Positions 1 to 8,317 of a DNA stretch of 64,000 nucleotides are shown here, piece after piece. The DNA is taken from the NCBI GenBank assembly GCA_964438975.1, contig CAYTMU010000012.1, positions 12,475 through 76,474 on the forward strand, read 5' to 3'. The DNA comes from Chryseosolibacter sp964438975. Lineage in GTDB: Bacteria; Bacteroidota; Bacteroidia; Cytophagales; Cyclobacteriaceae. The stretch's first letter is position 1, and each line of letters starts with the position of its first letter. The notes beneath the pieces are model-generated. The model was not told the origin of the DNA and did no database searches. It saw only the letters and a program-made list of their open reading frames with translations. Both the position numbers and the translations under genes were made by a program.

Positions 1-1218
1 GACGGTTCGTGGGTGGATGCACGTGTAGACCGCGCGGATGCGGAGCGCACGCCGCCAAAAGCTGACATTCGCAGCATGCAGAAGGCGATTGGCCCCGTCG
101 GAGTATTCGGCGCGAGCAATTTCCCTCTTGCGTTCTCAGTTGCCGGTGGCGACACGGCCTCCGCACTGGCCGCTGGTTGCACGGTGGTTTTCAAAGCGCA
201 TCCGGCGCACCCCGGAACGTGTGAGATTGTCGGGCAAGCCATCGCACGGGCAGCCGAGCGTACGGGTATGCCGGCAGGGGTGTTCTCGCTGGTGCACGGA
301 AAATCGACAGCTGTAGGACTTGCTATCGTACGTCATCCACTGATCCAGGCAATTGGCTTTACTGGTTCGTATCGTGGAGGCAAGGCGCTTTTCGATGTTG
401 CCAACAGCCGTCCTGTGCCGATTCCGGTCTATGCCGAGATGGGCAGCACGAATCCTGTATTCATCCTTCCGGAAGCGATGCGCGAGCGAAAGGAGGCTAT
501 TGCCAAGGACCTGGCTGCCTCGGTTACTCTTGGCGTCGGTCAGTTCTGTACTAACCCGGGTCTCGTATTGTACGATACAGAGAGCGATTCCTTCTTGAAA
601 TCTCTTGCGGGCAGCCTCGGTGAGAGTGCGCCGGGTGTCATGCTGACATCAAGTATCCTCGAAGCATACCAGACCGGGGTCGAGCGACTGGCCAATAGCG
701 AGGGCGTTAAGACCCTTGCCAAAGGTAAATCGGCTGATGATGGCTGTTATGCACCGGCATATCTGCTTCAGTCGACAGGCGATGCTTTTCTATCCGATCA
801 CCGCCTCGAGGAAGAAGTCTTTGGTCCGTCCACACTCGCCGTAACTGCAAACGGAAAGGAACAACTATTGCGTATAGCCAAACAGTTGAAAGGTCATCTG
901 ACAGCAACGATTCATGCATCCGGTAACGATCTGGAAGAATACCGCGATCTCGTCGCCATTCTCGAACAGAAAGTAGGGAGGCTTCTCATTAATGGCTATC
1001 CTACGGGCGTAGAAGTCACGTATGCAATGGTGCACGGCGGACCGTTCCCTGCGACGACAGACAGCCGCAGTACCTCCGTTGGCACTGATGCCATTCGCAG
1101 GTTTTCGCGACCGGTCTGTTACCAGAATTTCCCGCAGTCGGTACTGCCTGACGAATTGAAAGACGGAAATCCCCTCGGCATATTCAGGATGGTCGATGGC
1201 AAACTGGGTCGCGACTGA
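1..1218 (+). CDS. Aldehyde dehydrogenase, alpha-ketoglutaric semialdehyde dehydrogenase type (5' partial)
   Basis: NAD(P)-dependent oxidation of an aldehyde to an acid; the closest family is the 2,5-dioxovalerate (alpha-ketoglutaric semialdehyde) dehydrogenases of pentose, hexuronate and hydroxyproline catabolism. The frame is open from base 1 and begins inside the protein (DGSWVDARVDRAD), so the start lies off the window; a GTG at 13 is internal. Visible motifs are GPVGVFGASNFPLAFSVAGG, the cofactor-loop GFTGS, the general-base glutamate in AEMGS and the catalytic cysteine in GQFCTNPG. The C-terminus is intact. About 405 residues of a usual ~520 are present. The substrate is inferred from family likeness. 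The next gene is convergent, 34 bp away. Confidence 0.85.
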   Translation, partial: DGSWVDARVDRADAERTPPKADIRSMQKAIGPVGVFGASNFPLAFSVAGGDTASALAAGCTVVFKAHPAHPGTCEIVGQAIARAAERTGMPAGVFSLVHGKSTAVGLAIVRHPLIQAIGFTGSYRGGKALFDVANSRPVPIPVYAEMGSTNPVFILPEAMRERKEAIAKDLAASVTLGVGQFCTNPGLVLYDTESDSFLKSLAGSLGESAPGVMLTSSILEAYQTGVERLANSEGVKTLAKGKSADDGCYAPAYLLQSTGDAFLSDHRLEEEVFGPSTLAVTANGKEQLLRIAKQLKGHLTATIHASGNDLEEYRDLVAILEQKVGRLLINGYPTGVEVTYAMVHGGPFPATTDSRSTSVGTDAIRRFSRPVCYQNFPQSVLPDELKDGNPLGIFRMVDGKLGRD

Positions 1219-1252
1219 TCCGCTTTGCCTCGAGACGTAAGTATCTTCTTTT

Positions 1253-2473
1253 TTATTGGACGAACGCGGCCGATATCTCGTCCAGAGATACGCCAAGAAT
1301 AGCCTTCGTCACAGTATCGAGGACTCGTTTCTCACCCTGGAAGTGAATGGTGGTTTGCGTGTGCCGGATCACTTCGCCGGGATTCAGCGGCCGGGCAGGG
1401 GAAGAACTTTCCAGTTCGTAGAACGGTCCCATTGGCTTGGCGCCCGGAGATGGTGGTCCATCATTGTATGCATTTACGACATCGCCGCGGTAGGGGTGTT
1501 GCTGGATCTCCCATTTCGAGTTGACGTAATCGTCGTCCGCCCATCCTTTTGTATACTTGACAATTGTGAGTGTTTCGCTAACAGCGTCATAGCTGCCCAT
1601 TACATCGCGCGCGCGTTCGGGAGGGACGCCGATCTTGCTGCGATGGAGGCCGTCGCCGTGAAAGTAGATCACGCTGTCAGCTACCTTTAGTCGGTCCGCC
1701 GGTACCTTTCCGAAATACTCGTCGTTGACTATCGGTCCCGGGCCAGGTATAAAGGGAATTACCATCGTCACATTCGGCGATGGATTGAACATCCCCAGCA
1801 GCCATATAGACAAAAGTCCTGTTTGTTTATTCCATGGTTCCGTTCCCGCATTCTCCAACTCGTTGATTGTTTGATAGGCGACAGATGAAAGTTCCATATC
1901 TGCAGGCAACCCTAGCGTATTCAGTGCGTCCTGGCGGGAGAGAACATTTATCCGCCGCCGCAGGCTGATGTCAAATACGGTTCCGGAATAGTTGGTCAGC
2001 GTTGTGTTTTTGCTGAATGATGCAGACTGCTCCGACTGATCCACGACGTCCCAGGGATCGAGATCAATGACGCGCGGAGTATGCCAATTCTCAAACGTAA
2101 AGGCGCTGTCGGGCGCGAAGAAGATTGAAAACTGGCCGCCTTCCGGCCCGAGCCATATTCGTTCCTCTCCCCCGAAGGCATTCATGTGCACGGACGTATC
2201 GCCAGCTTCGAAGAAAGATCGATTGATCCATCCGTAGCTGAGGTTTTCAGGCGAACCAGAAGTGCTGGTCATCACCCGTGCCTGCAGGGAGGGCATCACA
2301 GCTACCCGTCCGTTTCCTCCTGGATCCTTCAGCACAATAACATCCGAGTATTTACGAAGGAAGTCGACGTCGTCATCGAAAGGTGACACAACGGGAATGC
2401 GCTCTCCCTTTTCCGCCGGCCCGCAGGCACAAAGTCCAAAAGCAAACATAAAGCAGTATACGTAATTTTTCAT
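1253..2473 (-). CDS. DUF6786-family lipoprotein
   Basis: 406 residues. The N-terminus is a lipoprotein signal, with a hydrophobic stretch ending in a lipobox-like LCAC around residues 14-17, so the protein is probably lipid-anchored in the envelope. The body has the features I associate with the DUF6786 family: an early acidic segment followed by DVIVL, the RVMTST and YGWINR segments, and a GGEERIWLGPEGGQFS block near residues 104-118, all suggesting a beta-rich fold. No catalytic motif is recognised and no function is claimed. It is transcribed alone, convergent with the aldehyde dehydrogenase and divergent from the rhomboid gene. Confidence 0.75.
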   Translation of the reverse strand: MKNYVYCFMFAFGLCACGPAEKGERIPVVSPFDDDVDFLRKYSDVIVLKDPGGNGRVAVMPSLQARVMTSTSGSPENLSYGWINRSFFEAGDTSVHMNAFGGEERIWLGPEGGQFSIFFAPDSAFTFENWHTPRVIDLDPWDVVDQSEQSASFSKNTTLTNYSGTVFDISLRRRINVLSRQDALNTLGLPADMELSSVAYQTINELENAGTEPWNKQTGLLSIWLLGMFNPSPNVTMVIPFIPGPGPIVNDEYFGKVPADRLKVADSVIYFHGDGLHRSKIGVPPERARDVMGSYDAVSETLTIVKYTKGWADDDYVNSKWEIQQHPYRGDVVNAYNDGPPSPGAKPMGPFYELESSSPARPLNPGEVIRHTQTTIHFQGEKRVLDTVTKAILGVSLDEISAAFVQ

Positions 2474-2553
2474 TCGGTCGTGGTCATATTGCGGTTTCTA
2501 CAGCTTTAAAGATACATTATTGATTATATTACCGCAGCAACTAACCCGCAGCG

Positions 2554-3315
2554 ATGAATTTTTCTGCAAGTGCCATCAAAGTACTTATTGCGATCTGTCT
2601 TGCCATGTTTGTCGTTACGTACATGGTACCCGGCATGCTCGGGCCGATGCGGGAGACTTTCGCGCTTTTCTTCCCGAAGAACGAGAACTTTCATATATGG
2701 CAGTTCGTCACGAATATCTTCATGCACGGAGGATTCGCGCACATCTTTTTCAACATGTATGCGCTGTGGGCGTTTGGTACGCCGCTTGAGAAACTTTGGG
2801 GGAGCAAAAAGTTCTACGTCTTTTTCCTGCTGTCGGGGATCGGCGCGGCGGTGATCTATACGCTTATCAATTACTACCAGTTCAACGGTATATATAATGA
2901 CCTGATTGCTGCTGGAGCGACAGATCAGGACATCAGTGCCCTGTTACAAGGAGTCGTCCCCAATGGCGGTTGGGTCGGAGCAATCGGCGAAAAAGCGCTG
3001 ACAGATTTCGTGAGCTTTTATCACATACCGGTTGTGGGGGCGTCAGGTGCCATCTACGGGGTGCTTGTGGCCTTCGGGATTATGTTCCCGAATGCGAAAC
3101 TGTTCCTGATCTTTCTGCCAGTCCCGATTCCCGCCAAGTATTTTGTCCCGGCGCTTATCGGCCTGGACTTGTTCTCCGGCGTCACCGGGTTTTCTATCTT
3201 CGGCGGAGGTATCGCGCACTTCGGGCACGTCGGCGGTGCGATCATCGGTTTTCTGCTGATGTGGTATTGGCGTCAAAAGCAGAGACCGAATTATCATCCG
3301 TATGAGGAAGTCTGA
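2554..3315 (+). CDS. Rhomboid-family intramembrane serine protease
   Basis: 253 residues, about six membrane segments. The catalytic serine lies in GASGAIYG (Ser164) and the partner histidine in AHFGHVGG (His225). An upstream HGGFAHIFFNMYALW segment (58-72) matches the conserved HxxxxHxxxNM region of rhomboids. An unusually long loop (about residues 105-155) separates the second or third helix from the catalytic serine helix. It would cleave transmembrane segments of other inner-membrane proteins; the substrate is unknown. The ATG is preceded by no clear Shine-Dalgarno sequence. It stands alone, followed 91 bp later by the isopropylmalate-synthase-like gene. Confidence 0.9.
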   Translation: MNFSASAIKVLIAICLAMFVVTYMVPGMLGPMRETFALFFPKNENFHIWQFVTNIFMHGGFAHIFFNMYALWAFGTPLEKLWGSKKFYVFFLLSGIGAAVIYTLINYYQFNGIYNDLIAAGATDQDISALLQGVVPNGGWVGAIGEKALTDFVSFYHIPVVGASGAIYGVLVAFGIMFPNAKLFLIFLPVPIPAKYFVPALIGLDLFSGVTGFSIFGGGIAHFGHVGGAIIGFLLMWYWRQKQRPNYHPYEEV

Positions 3316-3329
3316 CGCGGCCGGGACCA

Positions 3330-3360
3330 TTTGTGCTTCCCCCTAACTTCCTGTAATTTG
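3330..3360 (+). promoter_or_regulatory. Putative Bacteroidota sigma-A promoter of the isopropylmalate-synthase-like gene
   Basis: TTTG at 3330-3333, a 20-bp spacer and TAATTTG at 3354-3360 resemble the Bacteroidota -33 TTTG / -7 TAnnTTTG pattern, with the -7 box one base short. Transcription would start near 3366, leaving a leader of about 40 nt before the ATG at 3407. Read by eye only. Confidence 0.35.
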
Positions 3361-3406
3361 CGGTTTGTAATGATTCAAACCGGGCGAATTTCAGGCCCGC
3401 AATCGT

Positions 3407-4927
3407 ATGCACATAGAAATAATGGATACAACCCTGCGGGACGGGGAACAGACTTCCGGTGTAGCGTATACCGCCACCGAGAAACTGAATATCGCGAAAA
3501 TGCTTCTCGATGAAGTGAAAGTCGACCGTGTAGAGGTTGCGTCTGCGCGGATTTCCGACGGAGAATTTGAGGGTGCCAGCAAGATACTCAGATGGGCGAA
3601 GGAGAACGGTTTTCTCGAACGTGTCGAGATCCTTGGATTCGTCGATGGCAACCGCTCGCTTGAATGGATCAGCAACGTTGGAGGTAAGGTGATCAACCTC
3701 CTTTGCAAAGGCTCGCTGAAACACGTTCAAGGTCAACTGAGAAGGACTCCGGAAGAACACGTAGCAGAGATCAAAAGCACGCTTGCACATGCGCATCACC
3801 TGGGGATCAAGGTGAATGTGTATTTCGAGGACTGGTCCAATGGCATGCGGAATTCACCCGAATACGTTCATTTCCTGATGGATGCTTTGAAGGATGATCA
3901 TATCGAGCGCATCATGCTGCCGGATACGTTAGGGGTTCTCAATCCCGACGAGACATATCGATTTGTTAAGGATATGGTCGACCGGTATCCGGCTATCCAC
4001 TTTGATTTTCACGCACACAACGACTATGATCTTTCTGTGGCGAACTGCTTCTCGGCCGTGAAGGCGGGTGCGCGGGGTCTGCATGTCACTGTCAACGGAC
4101 TGGGTGAACGCGCTGGAAATGCACCGCTTTCGAGTGTCGTGGCGATCCTCCAGGATCATCTTGATGCGGAAGTGGCCATCGACGAGACGATGCTTTATAA
4201 CGTCAGCAAGCTGGTTGAGGTATTTTCAGGTATCGGCGTTCCGAATAACAAACCCGTCATCGGAGAACATGTTTTCACGCAGACTTGCGGTGTTCATGCC
4301 GATGGGGATAACAAGGGGAACTTGTATCACAATGATCTGATGCCCGAACGCTTTGGAAGGACGCGGAAATATGCACTTGGCAAGACATCGGGTAACGCGA
4401 GTATACGCAAGAACCTGGAATCTCTTGGAATTGAACTTGATCCCGAGGCTTTGAAGAAAGTGACACAGCGTGTCGTCGAGCTCGGTGACAAGAAGGAGAA
4501 TATTTCTCCGGAAGACCTCCCTTATATCATCTCGGACGTCCTGGGTCGCGAATTGATTCCTGAAAAGATCAAAATCAGAAATTACTATTCGAGCCACGTT
4601 TACAATCTCAAGCCGATCTCGACGCTGAGTATCGAGATCGACGGCGAGGTTTACGAAGCAACGTCGACAGGGGATGGTCAGTACGACGCGTTCATGAAGG
4701 CGGTCAAGTCTATATACGACGAGCTGGGTAAGAAACTTCCGCAACTGACTGACTACAAGATCTCGATCCCGCCCGGCGGACGCACCGACGCATTTGTGGA
4801 GACCATTATCACCTGGGATATGGATGGGCGGATCTTTAAGACACGTGGTTTTGAATTCGATCAGCAAGAGGCTGCGATCACAGCGACGCTGAAGATGCTG
4901 AATCTGATCGAGAGTCGTGAGACGTGA
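3407..4927 (+). CDS. 2-isopropylmalate/(R)-citramalate synthase-family enzyme with C-terminal regulatory domain
   Basis: 506 residues. The TIM-barrel condensing domain opens with MDTTLRDGEQ (residues 6-15) and carries FHAHNDYDL (metal-binding HxH near residue 203), NGLGERAGN and the GEHVFTQTCGVHADG stretch; a LeuA-dimer-like allosteric domain fills roughly residues 390-500. It condenses acetyl-CoA with a 2-oxo acid, towards leucine (2-isopropylmalate) or isoleucine (citramalate); sequence alone does not separate these here, so no symbol is given. No other leu or ilv gene is adjacent. The last codons (ESRET and stop) are written in the same GTGAG-type heptamer that continues downstream, so the C-terminus appears repeat-derived. 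Confidence 0.85.
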   Translation: MHIEIMDTTLRDGEQTSGVAYTATEKLNIAKMLLDEVKVDRVEVASARISDGEFEGASKILRWAKENGFLERVEILGFVDGNRSLEWISNVGGKVINLLCKGSLKHVQGQLRRTPEEHVAEIKSTLAHAHHLGIKVNVYFEDWSNGMRNSPEYVHFLMDALKDDHIERIMLPDTLGVLNPDETYRFVKDMVDRYPAIHFDFHAHNDYDLSVANCFSAVKAGARGLHVTVNGLGERAGNAPLSSVVAILQDHLDAEVAIDETMLYNVSKLVEVFSGIGVPNNKPVIGEHVFTQTCGVHADGDNKGNLYHNDLMPERFGRTRKYALGKTSGNASIRKNLESLGIELDPEALKKVTQRVVELGDKKENISPEDLPYIISDVLGRELIPEKIKIRNYYSSHVYNLKPISTLSIEIDGEVYEATSTGDGQYDAFMKAVKSIYDELGKKLPQLTDYKISIPPGGRTDAFVETIITWDMDGRIFKTRGFEFDQQEAAITATLKMLNLIESRET

Positions 4928-5144
4928 GTGGTGAGTGGTGAATCGTGAGTGGTTAAGTGCTGCTGAGGGTTCTTTGCGTTGATTATCGGACAGTAATTTA
5001 TGTTGATGGTGTGAGTCTGCCTGCTAACTTAATGATATGGTAATCGGTGATCGGTATGCGTTATTGCTTCCACCATTGAGATGGCCCCTCCAGGACCTGA
5101 GCCGTGGCGCACTCACCACTCACCACTCACCACTCACCACTCAC
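4924..5144. repeat. Inverted pair of heptamer arrays (GTGAGTG / CACTCAC)
   Basis: The left array, 4924-4952, is built of GTGAGTG units and contains the stop codon of the preceding gene. The right array, 5111-5144, has about five CACTCAC units in the opposite orientation and ends 3 bp before the ATG at 5148. The two are complementary and enclose about 158 bp with no gene, so a transcript could fold into a long stem. No transposase or direct target repeat was seen. Confidence 0.8.
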
Positions 5145-5147
5145 GTT

Positions 5148-6560
5148 ATGTCCCAACCTATCCACTACAACAAACGCGTGTTATGGCTTATCTGCCTCGT
5201 TGCAGCCATGGGTGGTTTTCTCTTCGGTTACGACTGGGTAGTCGTTGGAGGAGCGAAGCCATTTTACGAACCCTACTTTCACCTGACGACTCCGGCGCAG
5301 AAGGGATGGGGCACGAGTTCGGCGCTTATCGGTTGTATAGTCGGCGCGTTACTCTGTTACTTCTATAGTGACCGGTACGGTCGCAAGAGACTTCTCGTTA
5401 TAGCAGGATTTATGTTTACCGTTTCCGCCGTGGGCACGGCATTGGCGGACACGTTCTTTTGGTATAACGTGTGGCGAATTGTAGGAGGATTCGGCATCGG
5501 TATCGCCCTTAACCTGTCGCCGATGTACATCGCAGAAATGTCGCCGCCAGAGATACGGGGAAAGCTCGTCTCGGTAAATCAATTGATGATCATGATCGGC
5601 ATTCTCGCCGCACAGGTCGCCAACTGGCAGATCTCCCTGATCGATACAGGTATGCCTGCAGATGCCACTGAAGAAGTGATACGCCAGAGCTGGAACGGAC
5701 AGACTGGCTGGCGGTGGATGTTCGGCCTGGAAGCATTTCCAGCGCTGGTATTTTTTCTCCTGATGATCGCCATGCCGGAAAGCGTGCGGTGGCTCGTGAA
5801 GAATGGCCAGTACGAAAAAGCGGGAGAGGTCCTTTCAAGGATCGGCGGCGCGGATTATGCGGCACGTGAACTAGCGTCTATCCGCAGTACGATCTCCGGA
5901 GACGAGGTATCAAAGGTTCACTTTCGTACGCTCCTCGAGCCGGGGCTTTTCAAAATACTGATGTTGGGATTTTTTCTCGCCATCCTCCAGCAATGGTGTG
6001 GCATGAACGTGATCTTTTATTACGCAGCTGATATCTTTTTGGCCGCCGGTTACAACATGAAGCAAATGATGTTGCAGATCGTCGTCATCGGTTCAGTAAT
6101 GGTTGTCTCTGTCATCTTTACGATCATGGTGGTCGATCGCTATGGTCGGAAGACGTTGATGATGGTGGGCACCGCGGGACTCGCGCTGATCTATATAGTA
6201 GAAGGATATTTTTTTAGCGTGGGTGTGCAGGGAGTGCCGATTGTAGTCCTTACCCTGGGGAGCGTCGCTATCTACTCATTCACACTGGCTCCCGTGGTAT
6301 GGGTGATCCTTGCCGAGATATTTCCCAATCGCATCCGGGGAGCAGCCATGTCTTTGTCGGCAGTGGTCCTGTGGATCGGCAATTTTTCGCTGACCTACAC
6401 CTTCCCGTCTATCAAGGAGAGTCTTGGCTGGCCAATGAACTTCTGGTTGTATGCTGCGATCTGTATCCTGGGATTCATCGTGATCTACTTCAAACTTCCC
6501 GAGACCAAAGGAAAGCCGCTTGAGCAAATTGAGCGGGAACTAGGCGCGACACACCATTAG
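5148..6560 (+). CDS. Sugar-porter family MFS transporter (XylE/GLUT-like)
   Basis: 470 residues, about 12 membrane helices. Sugar-porter signatures are present: GFLFGYD in helix 1, DRYGRK in the loop after helix 2, a PESVRWLV motif before the central cytoplasmic loop, a second DRYGRK after helix 8, and PETKGKPLEQIE at the C-terminus. It probably imports a monosaccharide with protons; the specific sugar cannot be told. The ATG at 5148 is chosen because MSQPIHYNKRVLWL leads straight into helix 1; an in-frame extension to 5037 would translate the heptamer repeat. The repeat ends 3 bp before the start, so there is no Shine-Dalgarno sequence. Confidence 0.9.
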   Translation: MSQPIHYNKRVLWLICLVAAMGGFLFGYDWVVVGGAKPFYEPYFHLTTPAQKGWGTSSALIGCIVGALLCYFYSDRYGRKRLLVIAGFMFTVSAVGTALADTFFWYNVWRIVGGFGIGIALNLSPMYIAEMSPPEIRGKLVSVNQLMIMIGILAAQVANWQISLIDTGMPADATEEVIRQSWNGQTGWRWMFGLEAFPALVFFLLMIAMPESVRWLVKNGQYEKAGEVLSRIGGADYAARELASIRSTISGDEVSKVHFRTLLEPGLFKILMLGFFLAILQQWCGMNVIFYYAADIFLAAGYNMKQMMLQIVVIGSVMVVSVIFTIMVVDRYGRKTLMMVGTAGLALIYIVEGYFFSVGVQGVPIVVLTLGSVAIYSFTLAPVVWVILAEIFPNRIRGAAMSLSAVVLWIGNFSLTYTFPSIKESLGWPMNFWLYAAICILGFIVIYFKLPETKGKPLEQIERELGATHH

Positions 6561-6577
6561 TTCAACACAACAAAAAA

Positions 6578-6732
6578 GTCCACGACCCACATACCGTGGA
6601 CCGTGGACNNNNNNNNNNNNNNNNNNNNNNNNNNNNNNNNNNNNNNNNNNNNNNNNNNNNNNNNNNNNNNNNNNNNNNNNNNNNNNNNNNNNNNNNNNNN
6701 NNNNNNNNGTGGACTAACCGTGGACCGTGGTC
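6578..6732. repeat. GTGGACC heptamer array interrupted by an assembly gap
   Basis: GTCCACG at 6578-6584 is inverted relative to CCGTGGACCGTGGAC at 6594-6608. The same unit (GTGGACTAACCGTGGACCGTGG) resumes directly after 100 N at 6709. The array therefore spans the gap, and its true length is unknown. It lies between the MFS stop at 6560 and the convergent stop at 6735. Confidence 0.75.
6609..6708. other. Assembly gap (100 N)
   Basis: Exactly 100 N, the usual placeholder for a gap of unknown size. Both flanks are the same heptamer repeat, which is the probable cause of the break. Confidence 0.98.
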
Positions 6733-6734
6733 GA

Positions 6735-7286
6735 TTATTGCGGCTCGGTTATGGCTTCGTCCCCGGTAGCATTTTCGTCGTTATCACTTTCATGAATGAT
6801 GACATCGTGCTTAGCATCCTGTAGTTCGGAGGGATCAGCCTTAATTACTTCCTGACTGTTGCGGTCGACGTAAAAGTATTCACCTTCGTATTCGAACACC
6901 ACCTCACTGTTCGGACCTTCTTTTCCTTCCACGACAGTCAGGTCGGGTGCTTCAGGTTGCTCCTGACCCGTTACGGCGGACTCGAATTCGCTGTTCATGT
7001 TGTCGAGCGTCCGATCCGTATTTTGCTGAGCTTCATCAGTTGCCTCATCTATTCTGTCGCCTGCACGGTCAATATCCTGACGGAATTCGTTGCTTTCACG
7101 CCTGAGATTGTCTTGTGCTTGCTCGGTTTCCTGCCCGGCATCGCGTTGGAGATCATTGGCGCGATCTTGCTGCTCCTGGCGATATTGGTTATCTTCCGGT
7201 TGCGGTTGTGGCTGGTCCTGTGCGACGGCGGTCAGGCTGATTATCGCAGCTGCCACGCCAGTCAAAAGTATCTTTTTCATGTCCAT
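6735..7286 (-). CDS. Exported Q/D/R-rich coiled-coil protein, unknown function
   Basis: 183 residues. A signal peptide (MDMKKILLTGVAAAIISLTAVAQ) ends near residue 23. Residues 24-105 are extremely rich in Gln, Asp, Glu and Arg, with heptad-like spacing and no prolines after the first dozen residues, suggesting a soluble periplasmic coiled coil. The C-terminal part (about 115-165) has a short globular-looking stretch with VVFEYEGEYFYVDRNSQEV, followed by an acidic tail. A second ATG at 7280 (MKKILL) is an equally good start. No family recognised. Charged tandem heptads of this kind could be structural or stress-related, but that is only inference. Confidence 0.65.
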   Translation of the reverse strand: MDMKKILLTGVAAAIISLTAVAQDQPQPQPEDNQYRQEQQDRANDLQRDAGQETEQAQDNLRRESNEFRQDIDRAGDRIDEATDEAQQNTDRTLDNMNSEFESAVTGQEQPEAPDLTVVEGKEGPNSEVVFEYEGEYFYVDRNSQEVIKADPSELQDAKHDVIIHESDNDENATGDEAITEPQ

Positions 7287-7499
7287 AGTATTTGGTTAAA
7301 CATAGTTTCATAGTCCTGTGCAGAAACTTTCATACCACCGTTCGGATGCAGTAAAATGCCAGCGTGAATGTTCCTTGGCTATACGGAATGGCCATTTTTC
7401 CTTCGTAGCGACCGGAGAGTACTTGGGTGATGTGATGAAAAATTCAACACGACTTCCCGGAAATCACTAAATTGTATAGCCCAATCAAACTACATTTCT

Positions 7500-8300
7500 A
7501 TGCGACTACTTTGCGTTGCCTTCCTTATCATTCCATCAACGCTGCTTTCACAACCCGCATCCGAACGTCTTGCTGTGCCGGTTGAATCGATCATGTATGG
7601 CTGGAAGAATCCGACAGGAGAGTCTGTGAATGGGATCAGAACCATCAATATCCTCGAAGGAACGGCCCACGACTTTAGCTTCCTTGCGGTGGATGCATGC
7701 GAGGTTCTTCCTTCGAAGCGCAGCGCCCGGTCAGTCTTTCAAGTACCTCTTGATGAGGAACGTGTTATGATGATCAAGACAGGAAGGCTTGATATATCCT
7801 TCGGTGACTCGACCTGGTCGATCGGTCCTGGCAGCGTTGCTTTGTTGATGCCGGGACAAAGGTATGTTATCACGCGGCTCACACCAGCTTCGTTTTATAT
7901 GATGCGATATCGCTCAAAAGCCCAAGTCGACCACGAAAGAGGTTTTGATGCAGGGGGATCGATCGTATGCGACTGGACGAAGCTCAGTTTCAGGGAACAC
8001 AGTCGCGGAGGCGTGCGATCTTATTTTAATCGTCCCACCGCAATGTGCAGACGTTTTGAGATGCACGTCACGACGCTAAAGCCCGGCCTCAAGAGTCATG
8101 ATCCTCACACCCACGGACCGGAGGAAATCATTTTGATGTTGGAAGACCAGGGAGGAGACGCTCGTACCGAAATGCTTGTTGGCGATAATACGTTTGAGGG
8201 TGGTGCCGGCGATCTGTACTATGTAGGCACGGACCTCCTGCACGGCATCAAAAACATCGGCTCCACGAAGTGTTCGTACTTTGCATTTCAGTTTGACTAG
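7500..8300 (+). CDS. Exported bicupin related to (S)-ureidoglycine aminohydrolase
   Basis: 266 residues with an N-terminal signal sequence (cleavage after about LLSQPA, residue 19). Two cupin halves follow. The first (about 60-135) includes IKTGRLDISFGD and GPGSVALLMPGQ and has lost obvious metal ligands. The second (about 190-262) keeps SHDPHTHGPEEI and LLHGIKNIG, i.e. His, His, Glu and His metal ligands. This bicupin layout with the metal site in the second domain matches ureidoglycine aminohydrolase (AllE/UGlyAH). No other allantoin gene is nearby and the protein is exported, so a different amino- or sugar-acid substrate is possible. Confidence 0.7.
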   Translation: MRLLCVAFLIIPSTLLSQPASERLAVPVESIMYGWKNPTGESVNGIRTINILEGTAHDFSFLAVDACEVLPSKRSARSVFQVPLDEERVMMIKTGRLDISFGDSTWSIGPGSVALLMPGQRYVITRLTPASFYMMRYRSKAQVDHERGFDAGGSIVCDWTKLSFREHSRGGVRSYFNRPTAMCRRFEMHVTTLKPGLKSHDPHTHGPEEIILMLEDQGGDARTEMLVGDNTFEGGAGDLYYVGTDLLHGIKNIGSTKCSYFAFQFD

Positions 8301-8317
8301 ACGCTCCGTCGGCAGAG

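Noticed and set aside
4924..5144. Short repeats as a CRISPR array
   Set aside because: Units are 7 bp, contiguous and without spacers, and no cas gene is nearby.
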